Notes: generated by a model from the letters alone, not told the origin. DNA of 64,000 nucleotides from Acinetobacter sp. ANC 4178 (GCF_004331175.1 NZ_SJOD01000004.1:300269-364268), one strand, 5' to 3'; positions 36,614 to 46,717 are shown, counted from the stretch's first letter. Numbers and translations: made by a program.

Positions 36614-36791
36614 ATTTGTGTCAATAAAGATAAGAACCCTTTTTTAACTCAATTCATTGTATTTGAAAATTGCCGAATCTATCAAACTACAATCGTATAT
36701 CAAGATGCACCACTTTATGACATCCATATCAAACCTTAAAAAACGTGATTAAGCTTCGTATGAGTCACTGCAACATTTGCATACTTAGGCT

Positions 36792-37733
36792 ATGATGGCA
36801 CAACACCAAATTATTACTTTACCTATGCAAGCCTTTATACTCATATCTCAGCTTCTTGTCTGTTTAGCCGCTGGATATTTCTTTGCAAAAAAAATTCCAA
36901 GCAGTTTCATTCAACTTTGTTTTAAGGTTTTACCGTATTTTTCTTATTTGCTCTTAATCGGGATTAGCATGGAATTTACCCATGCCCTTGAAAATATTCA
37001 TGGCTCTTCTCAAATCTTAACCAGTGCAACCGCATTGGCTTTTTTTACAACGATGGGGTCATTTTTATGCTGCTTTGCACTCTATAAAGTTATTGGCATA
37101 CAACCCGTTTCAGGCAAAATTTCACTTGCCCTACTGTTCAAATCTTTCATCAGTATTTCCTATGCCTGTTTAGCTTTAGCCACAGGATTTCTATTAGCAA
37201 AATTACTGGAAAATGTGGGAATTTCAATACAAGTCAACACATGGTATCTATTATTGGTTTTCATGTTCTTGATTGGACTCGATCTCGCATTCAGCCCTTT
37301 AGATCGCTCTTGGTTAAATTTTAAAATTCTTTTAGTGCCTATAGGCTGTATTATTGGTTCAATTATTGGGGCTTTGCTGTGTAGTACTTTCCTAGATCAA
37401 CTTCAATTGAAAGACCTGATTATGCTGTCTCAAGGTTATGGTTTCTACTCTATGAGCGGAATTGTCGTCACCGAACTTAAAAATCCAGCCCTAGGCAGTA
37501 TCGCGCTGATTAATGATTTATTTCGTGAGATCTTTGCAATCATTCTGATGTATTGTATTGGTTGGCGTTATCCACGCTCAGCGATTGCTTCGGCAGCAGC
37601 TACTGCAATGGATGTCTCCCTTCCAATGGTCAAACAAGCTTGTGGCAATGACTTTATTCCTCACGCTATGGTCAGTGGTTTTATTCTCTCTATACTTGCC
37701 CCTATTGCTGTTAGCTTACTCGCAGCACTTTAA
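36792..37733 (+). CDS. LysO-like (DUF340/YbjE) inner membrane exporter
   Basis: 313 residues with about eight to nine membrane helices. The C-terminal half fits the LysO (YbjE) L-lysine exporter family: GYGFYSMSGIVVTELKNP, ALINDLFREIFAIILMY and ATAMDVSLPMVKQACGNDF, with conserved acidic residues in the membrane. LysO exports lysine and thialysine in E. coli; here the substrate is an inference. Two start codons in tandem (36792 and 36795) are possible. The AraC gene on the opposite strand may regulate it. Confidence 0.8.
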   Translation: MMAQHQIITLPMQAFILISQLLVCLAAGYFFAKKIPSSFIQLCFKVLPYFSYLLLIGISMEFTHALENIHGSSQILTSATALAFFTTMGSFLCCFALYKVIGIQPVSGKISLALLFKSFISISYACLALATGFLLAKLLENVGISIQVNTWYLLLVFMFLIGLDLAFSPLDRSWLNFKILLVPIGCIIGSIIGALLCSTFLDQLQLKDLIMLSQGYGFYSMSGIVVTELKNPALGSIALINDLFREIFAIILMYCIGWRYPRSAIASAAATAMDVSLPMVKQACGNDFIPHAMVSGFILSILAPIAVSLLAAL

Positions 37734-37744
37734 CAATAAGACAT

Positions 37745-37778
37745 CCCTTGGTATTAATTTAAGAGTTAACACCAAGGG
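37745..37778. terminator. Long hairpin between lysO-like gene and the small acidic gene
   Basis: CCCTTGGT-A-TTAA-(8 nt)-TTAA-C-ACCAAGGG: 12 paired bases with one A-C mismatch, 11 bp after the LysO-like stop. There is no long T-run on either side, so termination may be weak. It separates two convergent genes. Confidence 0.55.
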
Positions 37779-37803
37779 AGTTAATAAAATCGAACCAGAT
37801 ACC

Positions 37804-38016
37804 CTACAGATCTATATCAATATTACCAATAATATCACCCACAGCTTCAATAATGGCAGATCCGATATCTACCAAATCAATTCCAGATGACCAATCAGTA
37901 GAAGAGTCTTCTTTCTTTTCTTCAAGCAACTTCGCTTCTTCTAACGTGTTCTGTAACGTGGCAACATTCTCCGCTTCACCAATCTCATCAAACTCTAACA
38001 TTTTTTTATTTACCAT
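37804..38016 (-). CDS. Unrecognised acidic 70-residue protein with Gly/Ile-rich C-terminus
   Basis: ATG at 38016 follows AAAGGTGA with ideal spacing, so translation is likely. Residues 1-40 are a highly charged, helix-prone, mostly acidic region (AENVATLQNTLEEAKLLEEKK). After TDWSSG, residues 45-70 alternate acidic and Ile/Val/Gly residues (SAIIEAVGDIIGNIDIDL). About 18 acidic against 5 basic residues gives a very low pI; no Cys, no classical signal peptide. The layout resembles a leader plus core peptide, but no maturation or export gene is nearby and no family is recognised. It could equally be a small regulatory protein. Confidence 0.6.
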   Translation of the reverse strand: MVNKKMLEFDEIGEAENVATLQNTLEEAKLLEEKKEDSSTDWSSGIDLVDIGSAIIEAVGDIIGNIDIDL

Positions 38017-38046
38017 CTATTCACCTTTTTAATGGTGTATTCATAC

Positions 38047-38075
38047 AAAAAAGCCTTTCTTTCGAAAGGCTTTTA
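38047..38075 (-). terminator. Terminator of pyrF
   Basis: AAAAGCCTTTC-TTTC-GAAAGGCTTTT, an 11-bp stem with TTTTTT on the minus strand, 17 bp after the pyrF stop. Confidence 0.92.
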
Positions 38076-38091
38076 TCGATTATTCGCAAGA

Positions 38092-38772
38092 TTAAAGTGT
38101 TGCCAAAATATCTTTTAACGTTTGACGTGGATTCTCAGATTTCGTAATTGGACGACCAATCACCAAATGCGTAGAACCATCTAGCATCGCTTGTTTTGGC
38201 GTCACAATTCGCTTTTGGTCATCCGCATTAGCACCTTCAGGACGAATACCCGGCGTTACCAAAGCAAAATCTTGACCCAACAACTCACGCAACATTTTCG
38301 CCTCTTGCGCTGAACACACCACACCATCCAAACCTGATTCTTGGGTTAAGTGCGCCAAACGCTTAACTTGTTCAAATGGCTCAATATCCAAACCGATATC
38401 ACGCAAGTCTTCACGACCCATAGAAGTTAGAACCGTCACAGCAATTAACTGAGTTTCATAATTTCCAGCTTTTAAACGCTCTACACAGGTTTCCATCATC
38501 TTACGACCACCTGATGCATGTACATTCACCATCCACACACCCAAATCTGCTGCTGCACATACAGCTTGTGCTGTGGTATTAGGGATATCATGAAACTTCA
38601 AATCCAAGAAAACTTCAAAACCTTCTGTGTGTAAGGCTTTAACCACCGATGGACCTTCATGAGTAAATAACTCTTTACCAACTTTTACTCGGCATAATGC
38701 AGGATCTAACTGCTCTGCAATGTGCAATGCATCAATTTGGCTTTTAGCATCTAGTGCAACAATGATACTCAA
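38092..38772 (-). CDS. pyrF: Orotidine 5'-phosphate decarboxylase
   Basis: PyrF decarboxylates OMP to UMP, the last step of de novo pyrimidine synthesis. The 226-residue TIM barrel has the catalytic [10 protein letters not shown] (Asp-Lys-His-Asp array near residue 57), IIVALDAKS at the N-terminus and the phosphate-binding TPGIRPEG plus LVIGRPIT near the end. Located 36 bp downstream of lapA, whose terminator lies between, so a promoter or read-through is needed. Confidence 0.97.
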   Translation of the reverse strand: MSIIVALDAKSQIDALHIAEQLDPALCRVKVGKELFTHEGPSVVKALHTEGFEVFLDLKFHDIPNTTAQAVCAAADLGVWMVNVHASGGRKMMETCVERLKAGNYETQLIAVTVLTSMGREDLRDIGLDIEPFEQVKRLAHLTQESGLDGVVCSAQEAKMLRELLGQDFALVTPGIRPEGANADDQKRIVTPKQAMLDGSTHLVIGRPITKSENPRQTLKDILATL

Positions 38773-38794
38773 GAGAATTTACCTTTGATTAGAC

Positions 38795-38823
38795 AAAAAG
38801 AAAGCCCATTATAATGGGCTTTT
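38795..38823 (-). terminator. Terminator overlapping the lapA stop codon
   Basis: AAAGCCCATTATAATGGGCTTT is a perfect 22-bp palindrome followed on the minus strand by CTTTTTG. The lapA stop TAA lies in the loop region, so the last lapA codons form the stem. Confidence 0.85.
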
Positions 38824-39168
38824 ATTATCGTTTGTTACATCAAATACAGTTTTTTCATGCCTTGTGTTTGCAGCCGCCTCAGCAGCTGCTAATTGCGCAG
38901 CTTGAATTTGTTCTTTTCGAAGGTGATCAATATCTTTACGTAATCGCTTAATCTCCCAACTTGTCTGGAACACACGGAATACTTGCACACCAAGTAATAA
39001 TCCGACCACCACACCCAAGGCTAAAGTCAGTAATAAAACCAGACCTAAGCGCATAGCTGGGACTTGTGTAAATAACAAATCGACAGTGACTTCAGTACCA
39101 TTTTGTAAAACCAAAGCCAATGAATAACCAAATAAAATGATTAAGATGGCGACCAATACATAACGCAT
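38809..39168 (-). CDS. lapA: LapA family inner membrane protein (lipopolysaccharide assembly)
   Basis: 119 residues from ATG 39168, chosen since AGTGGGG is 5 bp upstream; the frame could also open at the GTG 39174. Two membrane helices (about 3-20 and 40-62) and a C-terminal coiled coil (WEIKRLRKDIDHLRKEQIQAAQ) match the DUF1049/LapA domain. In E. coli LapA works with LapB to control LpxC level and LOS synthesis. LapB is not in the window. It follows ihfB, a conserved rpsA-ihfB-lapA order; lapB and pyrF come next in E. coli. Confidence 0.88.
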   Translation of the reverse strand: MRYVLVAILIILFGYSLALVLQNGTEVTVDLLFTQVPAMRLGLVLLLTLALGVVVGLLLGVQVFRVFQTSWEIKRLRKDIDHLRKEQIQAAQLAAAEAAANTRHEKTVFDVTNDNKSPL

Positions 39169-39185
39169 ATACACCCCACTTATTA

Positions 39186-39488
39186 TTAATCTATAGCTTC
39201 ATTCACCGCGTCACGTAATGCTTTACCAGGTTTGAAATGTGGAACTGCTTTGGCTGCCACTTCAACAGATCTTCCTGTCTTCGGATTGCGACCAATGCGT
39301 GGTTCACGATGATGTAAGGCAAAGCTACCAAACCCGCGAATTTCAATACGACTATCAGACGAAAGTGATGCAATCATTTGATCAATCATGATCTTAACAG
39401 CCTCTTCCACTAAAGGCTCCGCTAAGTGCGGGTTTTTTAGAGAAATACGCTCAATTAAGTCAGACTTATTAAGTGCTTCAGTAGTCAT
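39186..39488 (-). CDS. ihfB: Integration host factor subunit beta
   Basis: IhfB pairs with IhfA to bend DNA sharply at specific sites in recombination, replication and sigma-54 activation. The 100-residue protein has normal length with [22 protein letters not shown] and the DNA-binding arm [20 protein letters not shown], which contains the intercalating Pro. AGAGGT precedes the ATG. The rpsA-ihfB linkage is common in Gammaproteobacteria. IHF may help NtrC-dependent looping at ntrBC. Confidence 0.97.
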   Translation of the reverse strand: MTTEALNKSDLIERISLKNPHLAEPLVEEAVKIMIDQMIASLSSDSRIEIRGFGSFALHHREPRIGRNPKTGRSVEVAAKAVPHFKPGKALRDAVNEAID

Positions 39489-39547
39489 CGGCGACCTCTT
39501 TAATTATCAAGCTACTTTGTACCTAAACTGATAATAACCTGTTTAAA

Positions 39548-39589
39548 TACAAAACGGTAGCGCAATAATTAAATACTACGCTACCGTTT
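39548..39589 (-). terminator. Terminator of rpsA
   Basis: AAACGGTAGCG and CGCTACCGTTT form an 11-bp stem with a 16-nt loop. On the minus strand it ends TTTTG, about 60 bp after the rpsA stop. Confidence 0.8.
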
Positions 39590-39650
39590 ACAGTATTTGT
39601 GTAAAAAGTATTAGTTAAATTACATTAACAATACAATTTATACGACCTAC

Positions 39651-41327
39651 TTAGTGGTTCATTTGAGCTTTGATCAAGTCACCAATAGTCTTAGGACCAT
39701 TTTCTTGAGATGCAGATGCAGTCTTCAAGTTAGCAACCGCTTCTTTCTCTTCAGCTTCGTCTTTCGCTTTGATAGACAAGTTGATAGAGCGAGATTTACG
39801 ATCAACGTTGATGATTTTCGCTTCTACTTCTTGACCAACTTCCAAGAATTTAGTTGCATCTTCAACGCGATCACGGTTGATTTCAGAAGCTTTTAATTGA
39901 GCTTCTACTTCGTCAGCTAACTTAACAGTAGCGCCTTTAGCGTCAACTGCAGTTACAGTACCTTTAACCAAAGCACCGCGTTCGTTAGCAGCTAAGAAAT
40001 CATTAAATGGATCGCTGTTCATTTGCTTGATGCCAAGGCTGATACGGTTGCCTTCAGCGTCTACAGACAAGATAACCGCTTCAACAGTGTCACCTTTCTT
40101 GTAACGACGAATCGCTTCTTCACCTTGTTCGTTCCAAGAAATATCAGACAAGTGAACTAGACCGTCGATACCACCTGGTAAACCAATGAAGATACCAAAG
40201 TCAGTGATAGATTTGATCGTACCAGAAACTTTTTCGCCTTTGTCATGGTTCTTAGCAAACTCTTCCCATGGATTAGCACGAGTTTGTTTGATACCAAGAG
40301 AAATACGACGACGCTCTTCATCAACTTCAAGAACCATAACATCAACTTCGTCACCAATCTGAACAACTTTAGATGGGTGGATGTTTTTGTTTGTGTGGTC
40401 CATTTCTGAAACGTGTACTAAGCCTTCAACGCCTTCAGCGATTTCTGCAAAGCAACCGTAATCAGTTAAGTTAGTTACGCGAGCTTTAACGATTGAACCT
40501 TTAGGGTAACGGCTCATGATCGCTAACCATGGATCTTCGCCTAATTGCTTAAGGCCTAAAGATACGCGGTTACGCTCTTTGTCAAATTTAAGTACTTTAA
40601 CAGTAACTTCTTGACCAACTTCAACAACTTCTGATGGGTGCTTGATACGTTTCCAAGCCATGTCAGTGATGTGAAGAAGACCATCGATACCGCCAAGGTC
40701 AACGAACGCGCCGTAATCAGTAAGGTTCTTAATAGTACCTGTAACTGTTTGACCTTCTTCAAGCTGAGCAAGAAGAGCTTCACGGTCAGCTGAAGATTCA
40801 GCTTCCATAACAGCACGACGAGATACAACAACGTTGTTACGTTTCGCATCAAGTTTGATTACTTTGAATTCTAACTCTTTACCTTCAAGGTGAGTCGTGT
40901 CACGGATAGGACGAGTATCTACCAAAGAACCTGGTAAGAATGCACGAACTGGACCGATGTCAACAGTGAAACCGCCTTTAACTTTACCAGAGATAACACC
41001 AGTAACGATTTCGCCATCTTCAAAGATTTTTTCAAGTTTAGTCCAAGTTTCAGCACGTTTCGCTTTTTCACGTGATAAAACAGTTTGGCCCATACCGTTG
41101 TCAAGAGCTTCAACAACAACATCAACTGTATCGCCAACTTGAACTTCAAGTTCACGTTGTTCGTTTAAGAATTCAGCACGGTCAACTACGCCTTCAGATT
41201 TAAGGCCAGTGTCAACTGTTACCCAGTCAGAGTCGATGCTTACTACAACGCCTTGGATGACAGCACCCTTTTCAACGTTGAGGTTTAATTCGCTTTCTTC
41301 AAAGAGGGCTGCAAAAGATTCGGTCAT
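39651..41327 (-). CDS. rpsA: 30S ribosomal protein S1
   Basis: S1 brings mRNA to the 30S subunit, mainly through AT-rich leader sequences. The 558-residue protein shows six S1 repeats, visible by recurring blocks such as [58 protein letters not shown] and [21 protein letters not shown]. The last repeat and tail are most divergent. In E. coli S1 represses its own mRNA. It lies 108 bp downstream of cmk, the conserved cmk-rpsA-ihfB order. Confidence 0.98.
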   Translation of the reverse strand: MTESFAALFEESELNLNVEKGAVIQGVVVSIDSDWVTVDTGLKSEGVVDRAEFLNEQRELEVQVGDTVDVVVEALDNGMGQTVLSREKAKRAETWTKLEKIFEDGEIVTGVISGKVKGGFTVDIGPVRAFLPGSLVDTRPIRDTTHLEGKELEFKVIKLDAKRNNVVVSRRAVMEAESSADREALLAQLEEGQTVTGTIKNLTDYGAFVDLGGIDGLLHITDMAWKRIKHPSEVVEVGQEVTVKVLKFDKERNRVSLGLKQLGEDPWLAIMSRYPKGSIVKARVTNLTDYGCFAEIAEGVEGLVHVSEMDHTNKNIHPSKVVQIGDEVDVMVLEVDEERRRISLGIKQTRANPWEEFAKNHDKGEKVSGTIKSITDFGIFIGLPGGIDGLVHLSDISWNEQGEEAIRRYKKGDTVEAVILSVDAEGNRISLGIKQMNSDPFNDFLAANERGALVKGTVTAVDAKGATVKLADEVEAQLKASEINRDRVEDATKFLEVGQEVEAKIINVDRKSRSINLSIKAKDEAEEKEAVANLKTASASQENGPKTIGDLIKAQMNH

Positions 41328-41435
41328 GATATACCCGATAAAGTATGCGGTCTTGGATCAGACAAGGCCGTTTTAGTTATGCGTCTACATAGTCCGTTAT
41401 AAACTGATCAAGCTATGCTTTCGCTAAAAATTTCT

Positions 41436-42119
41436 TTACTTGGCTAACTGCTTGTCGATATATTGAGTCATCAGGTTAAACACTTCATTAATGTTTAACT
41501 CAGAACTATCAATAATCAAAGCATCTACTGCGGGTCGGAGTGGAGCGACTTCGCGCTCCATATCTCGTTTGTCGCGAGCTTCAATATTAGCTAAAATATC
41601 GTTTATTTTAACATCCAGCCCCATGCCCTGCAACTGTTTTACCCGACGCTCGGCTCTGGATTGTGCTGAAGCGGTCAAATAAATCTTCGCTAGCGCTTCT
41701 GGAAAAATTGAAGTTGCCATATCACGACCATCTGCAACCAAGCCTGGCGCTTGTGCGAAGGCACGCTGACGCTCAAATAATGCTGTTCTAAGCGCAGGAA
41801 TTGTCGCGACTTTTGAGGCAAACTCACCTACACGTTCAGTACGAATGGTTTGAGTAACATCTTCGCCATCTAGCAATATCTGTGTTTCATTTGGGGTTGT
41901 TACAAATTGTATGTCTAAATTTGTTGCAATTTCAGCACAACGGTCAATTTGAGAATCAATTTCTTCCAATAGGTTCTGCTTATGTAATGACAGTCCGAGC
42001 AGCCGATATAAAGCGCCAGAATCCAATAAATGAAATTGATAATGTGCAGCTAATTTAGCAGCAAGAGTACCTTTACCCGAACCGCTAGGTCCATCAATCG
42101 TAATAATTTTAACTGTCAT
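41436..42119 (-). CDS. cmk: Cytidylate kinase
   Basis: Cmk phosphorylates CMP and dCMP with ATP in the cytosol. The 227-residue protein begins with P-loop [13 protein letters not shown] (residues 8-20). It has the NMP-binding segment [10 protein letters not shown] and the [13 protein letters not shown] motif, and the lid region [16 protein letters not shown] is the ribosome binding site. Confidence 0.97.
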   Translation of the reverse strand: MTVKIITIDGPSGSGKGTLAAKLAAHYQFHLLDSGALYRLLGLSLHKQNLLEEIDSQIDRCAEIATNLDIQFVTTPNETQILLDGEDVTQTIRTERVGEFASKVATIPALRTALFERQRAFAQAPGLVADGRDMATSIFPEALAKIYLTASAQSRAERRVKQLQGMGLDVKINDILANIEARDKRDMEREVAPLRPAVDALIIDSSELNINEVFNLMTQYIDKQLAK

Positions 42120-42136
42120 TGCTTTTCCGTTATGCC

Positions 42137-42568
42137 TTACACAGATTTCGCGAGTTTTGAAAAACCTAGTTTAATCGCAGAATTAAGCTGTGCAAGGATT
42201 AATTTACTGACAAAGGGAACGCGTGCTTGTAATTCAATCGTATACGTTACCAATGTTGAATCTGGCGTTAAGGCTTCAAATTCAATAATGCCGAGATGGT
42301 GTTTAATGAGTGGATTCTGAATAATTTTATATTCAATACGCTGATTTTCTTGCATTAAAGTGATTTTTTCGCGCAAAGGCTTTACAGGACCAATTCCCAT
42401 TCGACGCACTGAACCTAAACCATCAGGTCTTTGTGGATCATTTGAATCGATTATTCGCTCGACTTGAATCGGTGCAAAAGCGACATTATACGTTGCATGT
42501 TTTGCTAATAAATCAAAAACTTGTTCAATTGGTGCTTCAAATTTCTTCTTTACTTGAATTGAATTCAT
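42137..42568 (-). CDS. SRPBCC (START-like) family protein
   Basis: 143 residues from ATG 42568 ([16 protein letters not shown]). The frame opens at 42601, but the first 11 residues lack a ribosome binding site. The N-terminal strand and the helix [13 protein letters not shown], followed by [18 protein letters not shown] and a long C-terminal helix, match the polyketide-cyclase/dehydrase-like fold that holds hydrophobic ligands. Ligand and function are unknown. It sits between cmk and tadA in the same direction, 17 bp before cmk. Confidence 0.75.
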   Translation of the reverse strand: MNSIQVKKKFEAPIEQVFDLLAKHATYNVAFAPIQVERIIDSNDPQRPDGLGSVRRMGIGPVKPLREKITLMQENQRIEYKIIQNPLIKHHLGIIEFEALTPDSTLVTYTIELQARVPFVSKLILAQLNSAIKLGFSKLAKSV

Positions 42569-42617
42569 ACATATATCCATTTTGACAATTTTTATTGTCA
42601 TTAAATTCTACATGAAT

Positions 42618-43142
42618 TTAATCAATTAAATCTGAACCCTGAAGTTTTTCTTGTCTTTTTTGCTCTCTCTTCTGCTGACGACGCATTTTAAAGAAATCAC
42701 TTAACTGTTGAGAACATTGTTCCTGCAAACATCCAGAAACCACTTCAAACTGGTGATTATAATAGCCTGTTTCCAATAGCTTACGTGCACTTACTAGAGA
42801 ACCAGCTTTAGGTTCAGTTGCAGCAAACACGACTTTAGCAATGCGTGAATGAATTAAAGCCCCAACGCACATCGTACAAGGCTCTAAAGTCACATATAAA
42901 ACTGCATCTGAAGGCAAACGATAATTTTGCAGATTAAGGCAGGCTTGTCGGATGGCCTGAACTTCTGCATGTGCTGTTGGGTCGATCTGAGAAATAGGCG
43001 CATTATGACCCACTCCAAGAATTTGATTCTGACTCACCAAAACAGCACCCACAGGAATTTCTTGTTGTGATGCAGCTATAGCAGCCTGCTCGTAAGCAAG
43101 CTGCATCCAATATTCATCGGAATAAAGTTCGAACTCAGTCAT
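42618..43142 (-). CDS. tadA: tRNA-specific adenosine deaminase
   Basis: TadA converts A34 of tRNA-Arg(ACG) to inosine and is essential in most bacteria. The 174-residue protein has zinc ligands in HAEVQAI (His with catalytic Glu) and PCTMCVGALIHSRI (two Cys). The C-terminal FFKMRRQQKREQKRQEKL is a basic RNA-binding tail, slightly longer than in E. coli. It begins 4 bp after the enoyl-CoA hydratase-family stop. Confidence 0.96.
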   Translation of the reverse strand: MTEFELYSDEYWMQLAYEQAAIAASQQEIPVGAVLVSQNQILGVGHNAPISQIDPTAHAEVQAIRQACLNLQNYRLPSDAVLYVTLEPCTMCVGALIHSRIAKVVFAATEPKAGSLVSARKLLETGYYNHQFEVVSGCLQEQCSQQLSDFFKMRRQQKREQKRQEKLQGSDLID

Positions 43143-43146
43143 TCAA

Positions 43147-44271
43147 TTAGGCAATCACACCATATTGTTTCAGCAATTGATTCCAGCTTTCAATGGAAGT
43201 AACAGGTGGATTTGCAGATAAGATACCCTTTAGAGACAAATCTGTTCCTTTAGTCCATTCTGGTGCCAAATCCTTGTCCACTAAGCGTGCGCGAACACCT
43301 TCCACAAAGTCAGCATGACGAATTTTCCAATCAGAAATTTGTGTTTCCAATTCAAATACTTCATTCCAAGAGTGAATCTGCTTACCCCATTGCCATAACA
43401 ACCAAGTGAGTGCAGCAGTTGCAGGCGAACCTTTTTGTAAATTTTCACTGGCTTGACGCAACCAATCACTACGTGCATCACGTAAACCAATGATTGATTC
43501 ATAATCATGTTCAAAATTCACACCGCGACAAACACTTTGAATCACATCCAAAGAGTTTTGTAACGGACCCGGCCCTACAGGTCGATGTAAACTATTTAAA
43601 GTATCATCAATTGCGCGGAAGTCTCCCGCTGGGTAGTGCCCCCAATCAATATTGATAAGCTTATCTAGCACTTTATCACGGTGTGCATCACAAATATGCG
43701 TCGCCCAACCAATACTATAAGCACCTGCGGCCGTCATAATAGAACCAGTCAAACCAGTAAACAACCCAATCGCGCCACGATCTGCCAAGAAACGTGTTGC
43801 ACCCACATCAGGATATAAACCAATATTAATTTCAGGCATCGCTAAACGTGAATATGGTGTCACCATACGGAAAGGTGCCGCCATAAATAGACCTAAACCA
43901 CCACCCATGACATAGCCCTCACCCCACACCAATACTGGCTTTGCATAGTTATGCAAAAGGAGATCAAGTGCATATTCTTGTTCAAAGAATTTGTTTGCAG
44001 TATCAACTTCTGAATTGATGACCAGTTGACGTAATTTACGCACATCACCACCCGCACAAAAAGCTTTTGGTGTGGTTGAATCCAGCCAAATTGCCTTGAC
44101 TCGATCATCATGATGGAAGTCTTGAAATACTTCCAACAACGCCGAGACAATAGACTCATCTAGTGCATGTAAAGACTTTGGACGATTTAAACGTACAATA
44201 CGCCATCCATTAACTGCTTCTTGTACAAGAATATCAGGATGATAATTTTTTAATATGGGAGAATGTGTCAT
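43147..44271 (-). CDS. Enoyl-CoA hydratase/isomerase family protein (3-hydroxyisobutyryl-CoA hydrolase-like)
   Basis: 374 residues from ATG 44271, whose ATGA overlaps the ung stop. The crotonase fold shows [10 protein letters not shown] and the oxyanion/active-site region [20 protein letters not shown], then [18 protein letters not shown] with the conserved catalytic Glu. The extra C-terminal ~100 residues ([13 protein letters not shown]) are characteristic of the HIBYL-CoA hydrolase type used in valine catabolism. No other valine catabolism genes are near, so the substrate is uncertain. Coupled to ung and tadA. Confidence 0.85.
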   Translation of the reverse strand: MTHSPILKNYHPDILVQEAVNGWRIVRLNRPKSLHALDESIVSALLEVFQDFHHDDRVKAIWLDSTTPKAFCAGGDVRKLRQLVINSEVDTANKFFEQEYALDLLLHNYAKPVLVWGEGYVMGGGLGLFMAAPFRMVTPYSRLAMPEINIGLYPDVGATRFLADRGAIGLFTGLTGSIMTAAGAYSIGWATHICDAHRDKVLDKLINIDWGHYPAGDFRAIDDTLNSLHRPVGPGPLQNSLDVIQSVCRGVNFEHDYESIIGLRDARSDWLRQASENLQKGSPATAALTWLLWQWGKQIHSWNEVFELETQISDWKIRHADFVEGVRARLVDKDLAPEWTKGTDLSLKGILSANPPVTSIESWNQLLKQYGVIA

Positions 44272-44981
44272 GCGTCCAGCTGCCAATTTATAGGCTCAAT
44301 GCCATTATGTTTGAGATAATTATTTGTTTTTGAAAAAACTTTACATCCAAAAAAACCACCACGATTTGCAGCCAACGGAGATGGATGCGCCGCCTTTAAA
44401 ATAAGGTGCTTATTAGGATCAATTCTTTGTCCTTTCCGTTGAGCATAAGCGCCCCACAGAATAAATACGATGTGTTCACGTTGTTCATTTAACACATCTA
44501 TCACATGATCAGTAAAATTTTCCCAACCACGCTTTTGATGTGAAGTCGGTTGACCCGCCTCAACTGTAAGCACACTGTTCAGCAAAAGCACGCCTTGTTC
44601 CGCCCAATGGGTTAAATCACCATGACGAGGAATTTCCACACCTACATCCGCATGTAACTCATGAAAAATATTACGTAAGGATGGAGGTAATGCAACACCT
44701 CTTTGCACAGAAAAACTTAAGCCATGTGCCTGATTTGGTCCATGATAGGGATCTTGCCCTAAAATCACCACCTTAACTTGCGCTAAAGGTGTCGTATTAA
44801 ACGCATTAAAAATCAAACTGCTCGGTGGATAGATTTCTTTCTGCGCTTGCTTTTCTGACACCAAAAAATCTCTTAACTCATCCATTTGTGGGCTGAGTAA
44901 GAAATCACTGAGTCCATATTTCCAACTGGTCTCAAGCTGAACTTTATCCAACTTGTGTAGTTGTTGATCGGTATAAGACAT
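44268..44981 (-). CDS. ung: Uracil-DNA glycosylase
   Basis: Ung removes uracil from DNA as the first step of base excision repair. The 237-residue family 1 enzyme has the water-activating motif [18 protein letters not shown] (Asp near residue 77) and the minor-groove loop [15 protein letters not shown] near residue 200. The C-terminal 4 bp overlap the next gene. Confidence 0.97.
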   Translation of the reverse strand: MSYTDQQLHKLDKVQLETSWKYGLSDFLLSPQMDELRDFLVSEKQAQKEIYPPSSLIFNAFNTTPLAQVKVVILGQDPYHGPNQAHGLSFSVQRGVALPPSLRNIFHELHADVGVEIPRHGDLTHWAEQGVLLLNSVLTVEAGQPTSHQKRGWENFTDHVIDVLNEQREHIVFILWGAYAQRKGQRIDPNKHLILKAAHPSPLAANRGGFFGCKVFSKTNNYLKHNGIEPINWQLDA

Positions 44982-45023
44982 GCTTATTTCCTAATCCCTT
45001 TGAATTCTTTCTTAATTTGTAAA

Positions 45024-45620
45024 TTAAATTTTTACTTGTAAATCCACGCTCGGATTTTGGAATTTAAAGCCTTGTTTCAGCTTTTCATACATGAATGGGT
45101 CAGTCCATTCTGATTGCACTTGCTCAGAAAACACTATTTCATCCAAGGACAATATTCCCATCTGTTTATTATCAATATCTTCTAAAAAGCTTTGCGCATA
45201 TCCTGTATCAGTTTCATGCACAATGACAGAATAGACTTCTACATCACCTTCACCATTTTGTGTTTCGGTTGATGCCAAAATCTGTTGCGCTAAAAAGAAG
45301 AAAATACGAGAAAATTGTTCCGCCGAAGGTGAAACAGGTAATGCCACCCAACGTGCACTGAATTTTTTACACGCCTGAATATACTCAGGGTCATCATGCT
45401 GCCAAAAACAAATTGCATGATCAAAACTGTCAAAAATGTCTTTGATTAGCCCTTTAAGCAGACCAAAGTCATATACCATTTGACCATGATCCAATTTCGA
45501 AGCTTTAAGTAATAATTCAACTTTATAGCTATGCCCATGAATCGAACGCTTACAGCGGTCTGATGTGCAATTTCGCACTATATGCGCATTTTCAAACTTA
45601 AACAACTTACGAATTAACAT
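45024..45620 (-). CDS. queD: 6-carboxytetrahydropterin synthase (QueD/PTPS family)
   Basis: This family makes 6-carboxy-5,6,7,8-tetrahydropterin for queuosine and 7-deazaguanine synthesis. Zinc ligands are His13 (FENAHI) and the HGHSYKVEL histidines near 29-31, and a Cys just upstream (CKRSIHGH) would be catalytic. FDHAICF carries the conserved Asp-His and VIVHETDTGYAQ the C-terminal Glu. At 198 residues it is longer than E. coli QueD (~121): there is an insertion around 75-110 and a C-terminal extension past residue 150. The role in queuosine is inferred. Confidence 0.8.
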   Translation of the reverse strand: MLIRKLFKFENAHIVRNCTSDRCKRSIHGHSYKVELLLKASKLDHGQMVYDFGLLKGLIKDIFDSFDHAICFWQHDDPEYIQACKKFSARWVALPVSPSAEQFSRIFFFLAQQILASTETQNGEGDVEVYSVIVHETDTGYAQSFLEDIDNKQMGILSLDEIVFSEQVQSEWTDPFMYEKLKQGFKFQNPSVDLQVKI

Positions 45621-45728
45621 GTGCCTTAATGGTATCAGTCATCAATGAAATAATATTAATTATAGAACAAAAGCGACCTAAAGCGCATTAATTTTCCCAT
45701 TTATCATGATCGGTCTTTTCAGATTTAC

Positions 45729-46676
45729 TTATTCAGAAGCAAGGGATCGACTCAGTACATAAACTTTCTTATCTTCTCGCAATAAATTTATCTGAAATTG
45801 ACGCTTCCTTTCACTCAGCATCACTTCAATTTTTGCACGAAAACAATTTGACTTCACCCCAAGTAAACTTTGCACTGAGCTCTGTATATCTGAATTAACC
45901 TGATTAAAAGGTTCTAACTTCCAGAACTCTTCTAAATTAGAAAAATGCTCCATATTCTGTTGTTTAGCTTCCAAAGCCGCCTGTATAGCTTTTACATCTA
46001 AATGCTCACCTAAACTCGCCAATACAATTGCAGGTGCAGTATTCACATTCACTTTGGCATCTTTCACCGATATCGCACTGATGTAGGGCGCGATTTTCAG
46101 GTAATTTTCACCTTCAAACCCTCGAACCATTTTTAGCTCATCCACCGCATGAAATTTAGTATTTGCTGGCAAATAGGCATTATTGAGCCCACGATAATAG
46201 CTATCTTCAGCGCCCATCGGCCCTACGTTGTCATTATCAACATCTTGCCAATCAATCACAGCTTCACTTAATTCTGCTGTTAAACCCACATTCACAAGTA
46301 ATCGCTCAAACCATTGCTTTGCTGCCACATTGACTTGTCCTGAATCATCTACCAGATTATTCAGATTAAATTTACCTGATTCGTCATAGAGTTGCCCAGT
46401 CACATAGCCATCTTCAACAGGGAATGCAGGCATAGGTTTTGCCCAGTTTTCTTGTAAATAATCCACATCACCAGCATTTTCAGCATCTTCTTTTAACATT
46501 TCCGCAAAAAAAGTTTCCGCACTTTTTGCATACCACAATGATTGATTCTGTCTCATCAAATAAGCTGTATTATCCGCTGTAAACTTTTGACGTTGACCGA
46601 TAGTTGCAGCCAAAATAGTAGCTAAAGCCACCATCACCAATATCGTGATTAATGCGATACCTTTTTGCTTATTCAT
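45729..46676 (-). CDS. gspK: Type II secretion minor pseudopilin GspK
   Basis: GspK caps the pseudopilus tip in a complex with GspI and GspJ. From ATG 46676 (MNKQKGIALITIL) it is 315 residues. The prepilin-type signal KG-IALITILVMVALATI has Gly at the cleavage site and, as usual for GspK, lacks Glu at +5. The large periplasmic alpha domain includes GKFNLNNLVDDSGQVN and DNVGPMGAEDSYY, then VNVNTAPAIVLASL. The frame opens at 46688, but GGGATG lies just before 46676. Confidence 0.9.
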   Translation of the reverse strand: MNKQKGIALITILVMVALATILAATIGQRQKFTADNTAYLMRQNQSLWYAKSAETFFAEMLKEDAENAGDVDYLQENWAKPMPAFPVEDGYVTGQLYDESGKFNLNNLVDDSGQVNVAAKQWFERLLVNVGLTAELSEAVIDWQDVDNDNVGPMGAEDSYYRGLNNAYLPANTKFHAVDELKMVRGFEGENYLKIAPYISAISVKDAKVNVNTAPAIVLASLGEHLDVKAIQAALEAKQQNMEHFSNLEEFWKLEPFNQVNSDIQSSVQSLLGVKSNCFRAKIEVMLSERKRQFQINLLREDKKVYVLSRSLASE

Positions 46677-46717
46677 TTGACATCCCATTGTGTGCAGTAA
46701 TGAACATTCACTGCGCT

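Noticed and set aside
37558..37890. 110-codon plus-strand open frame
   Set aside because: It overlaps the end of the LysO-like gene in another frame and most of it is the complement of the small acidic gene and a hairpin; no ribosome binding site.
37804..38016. Double-glycine bacteriocin precursor
   Set aside because: No Gly-Gly processing site between leader and core and no exporter, immunity or maturation gene next to it.
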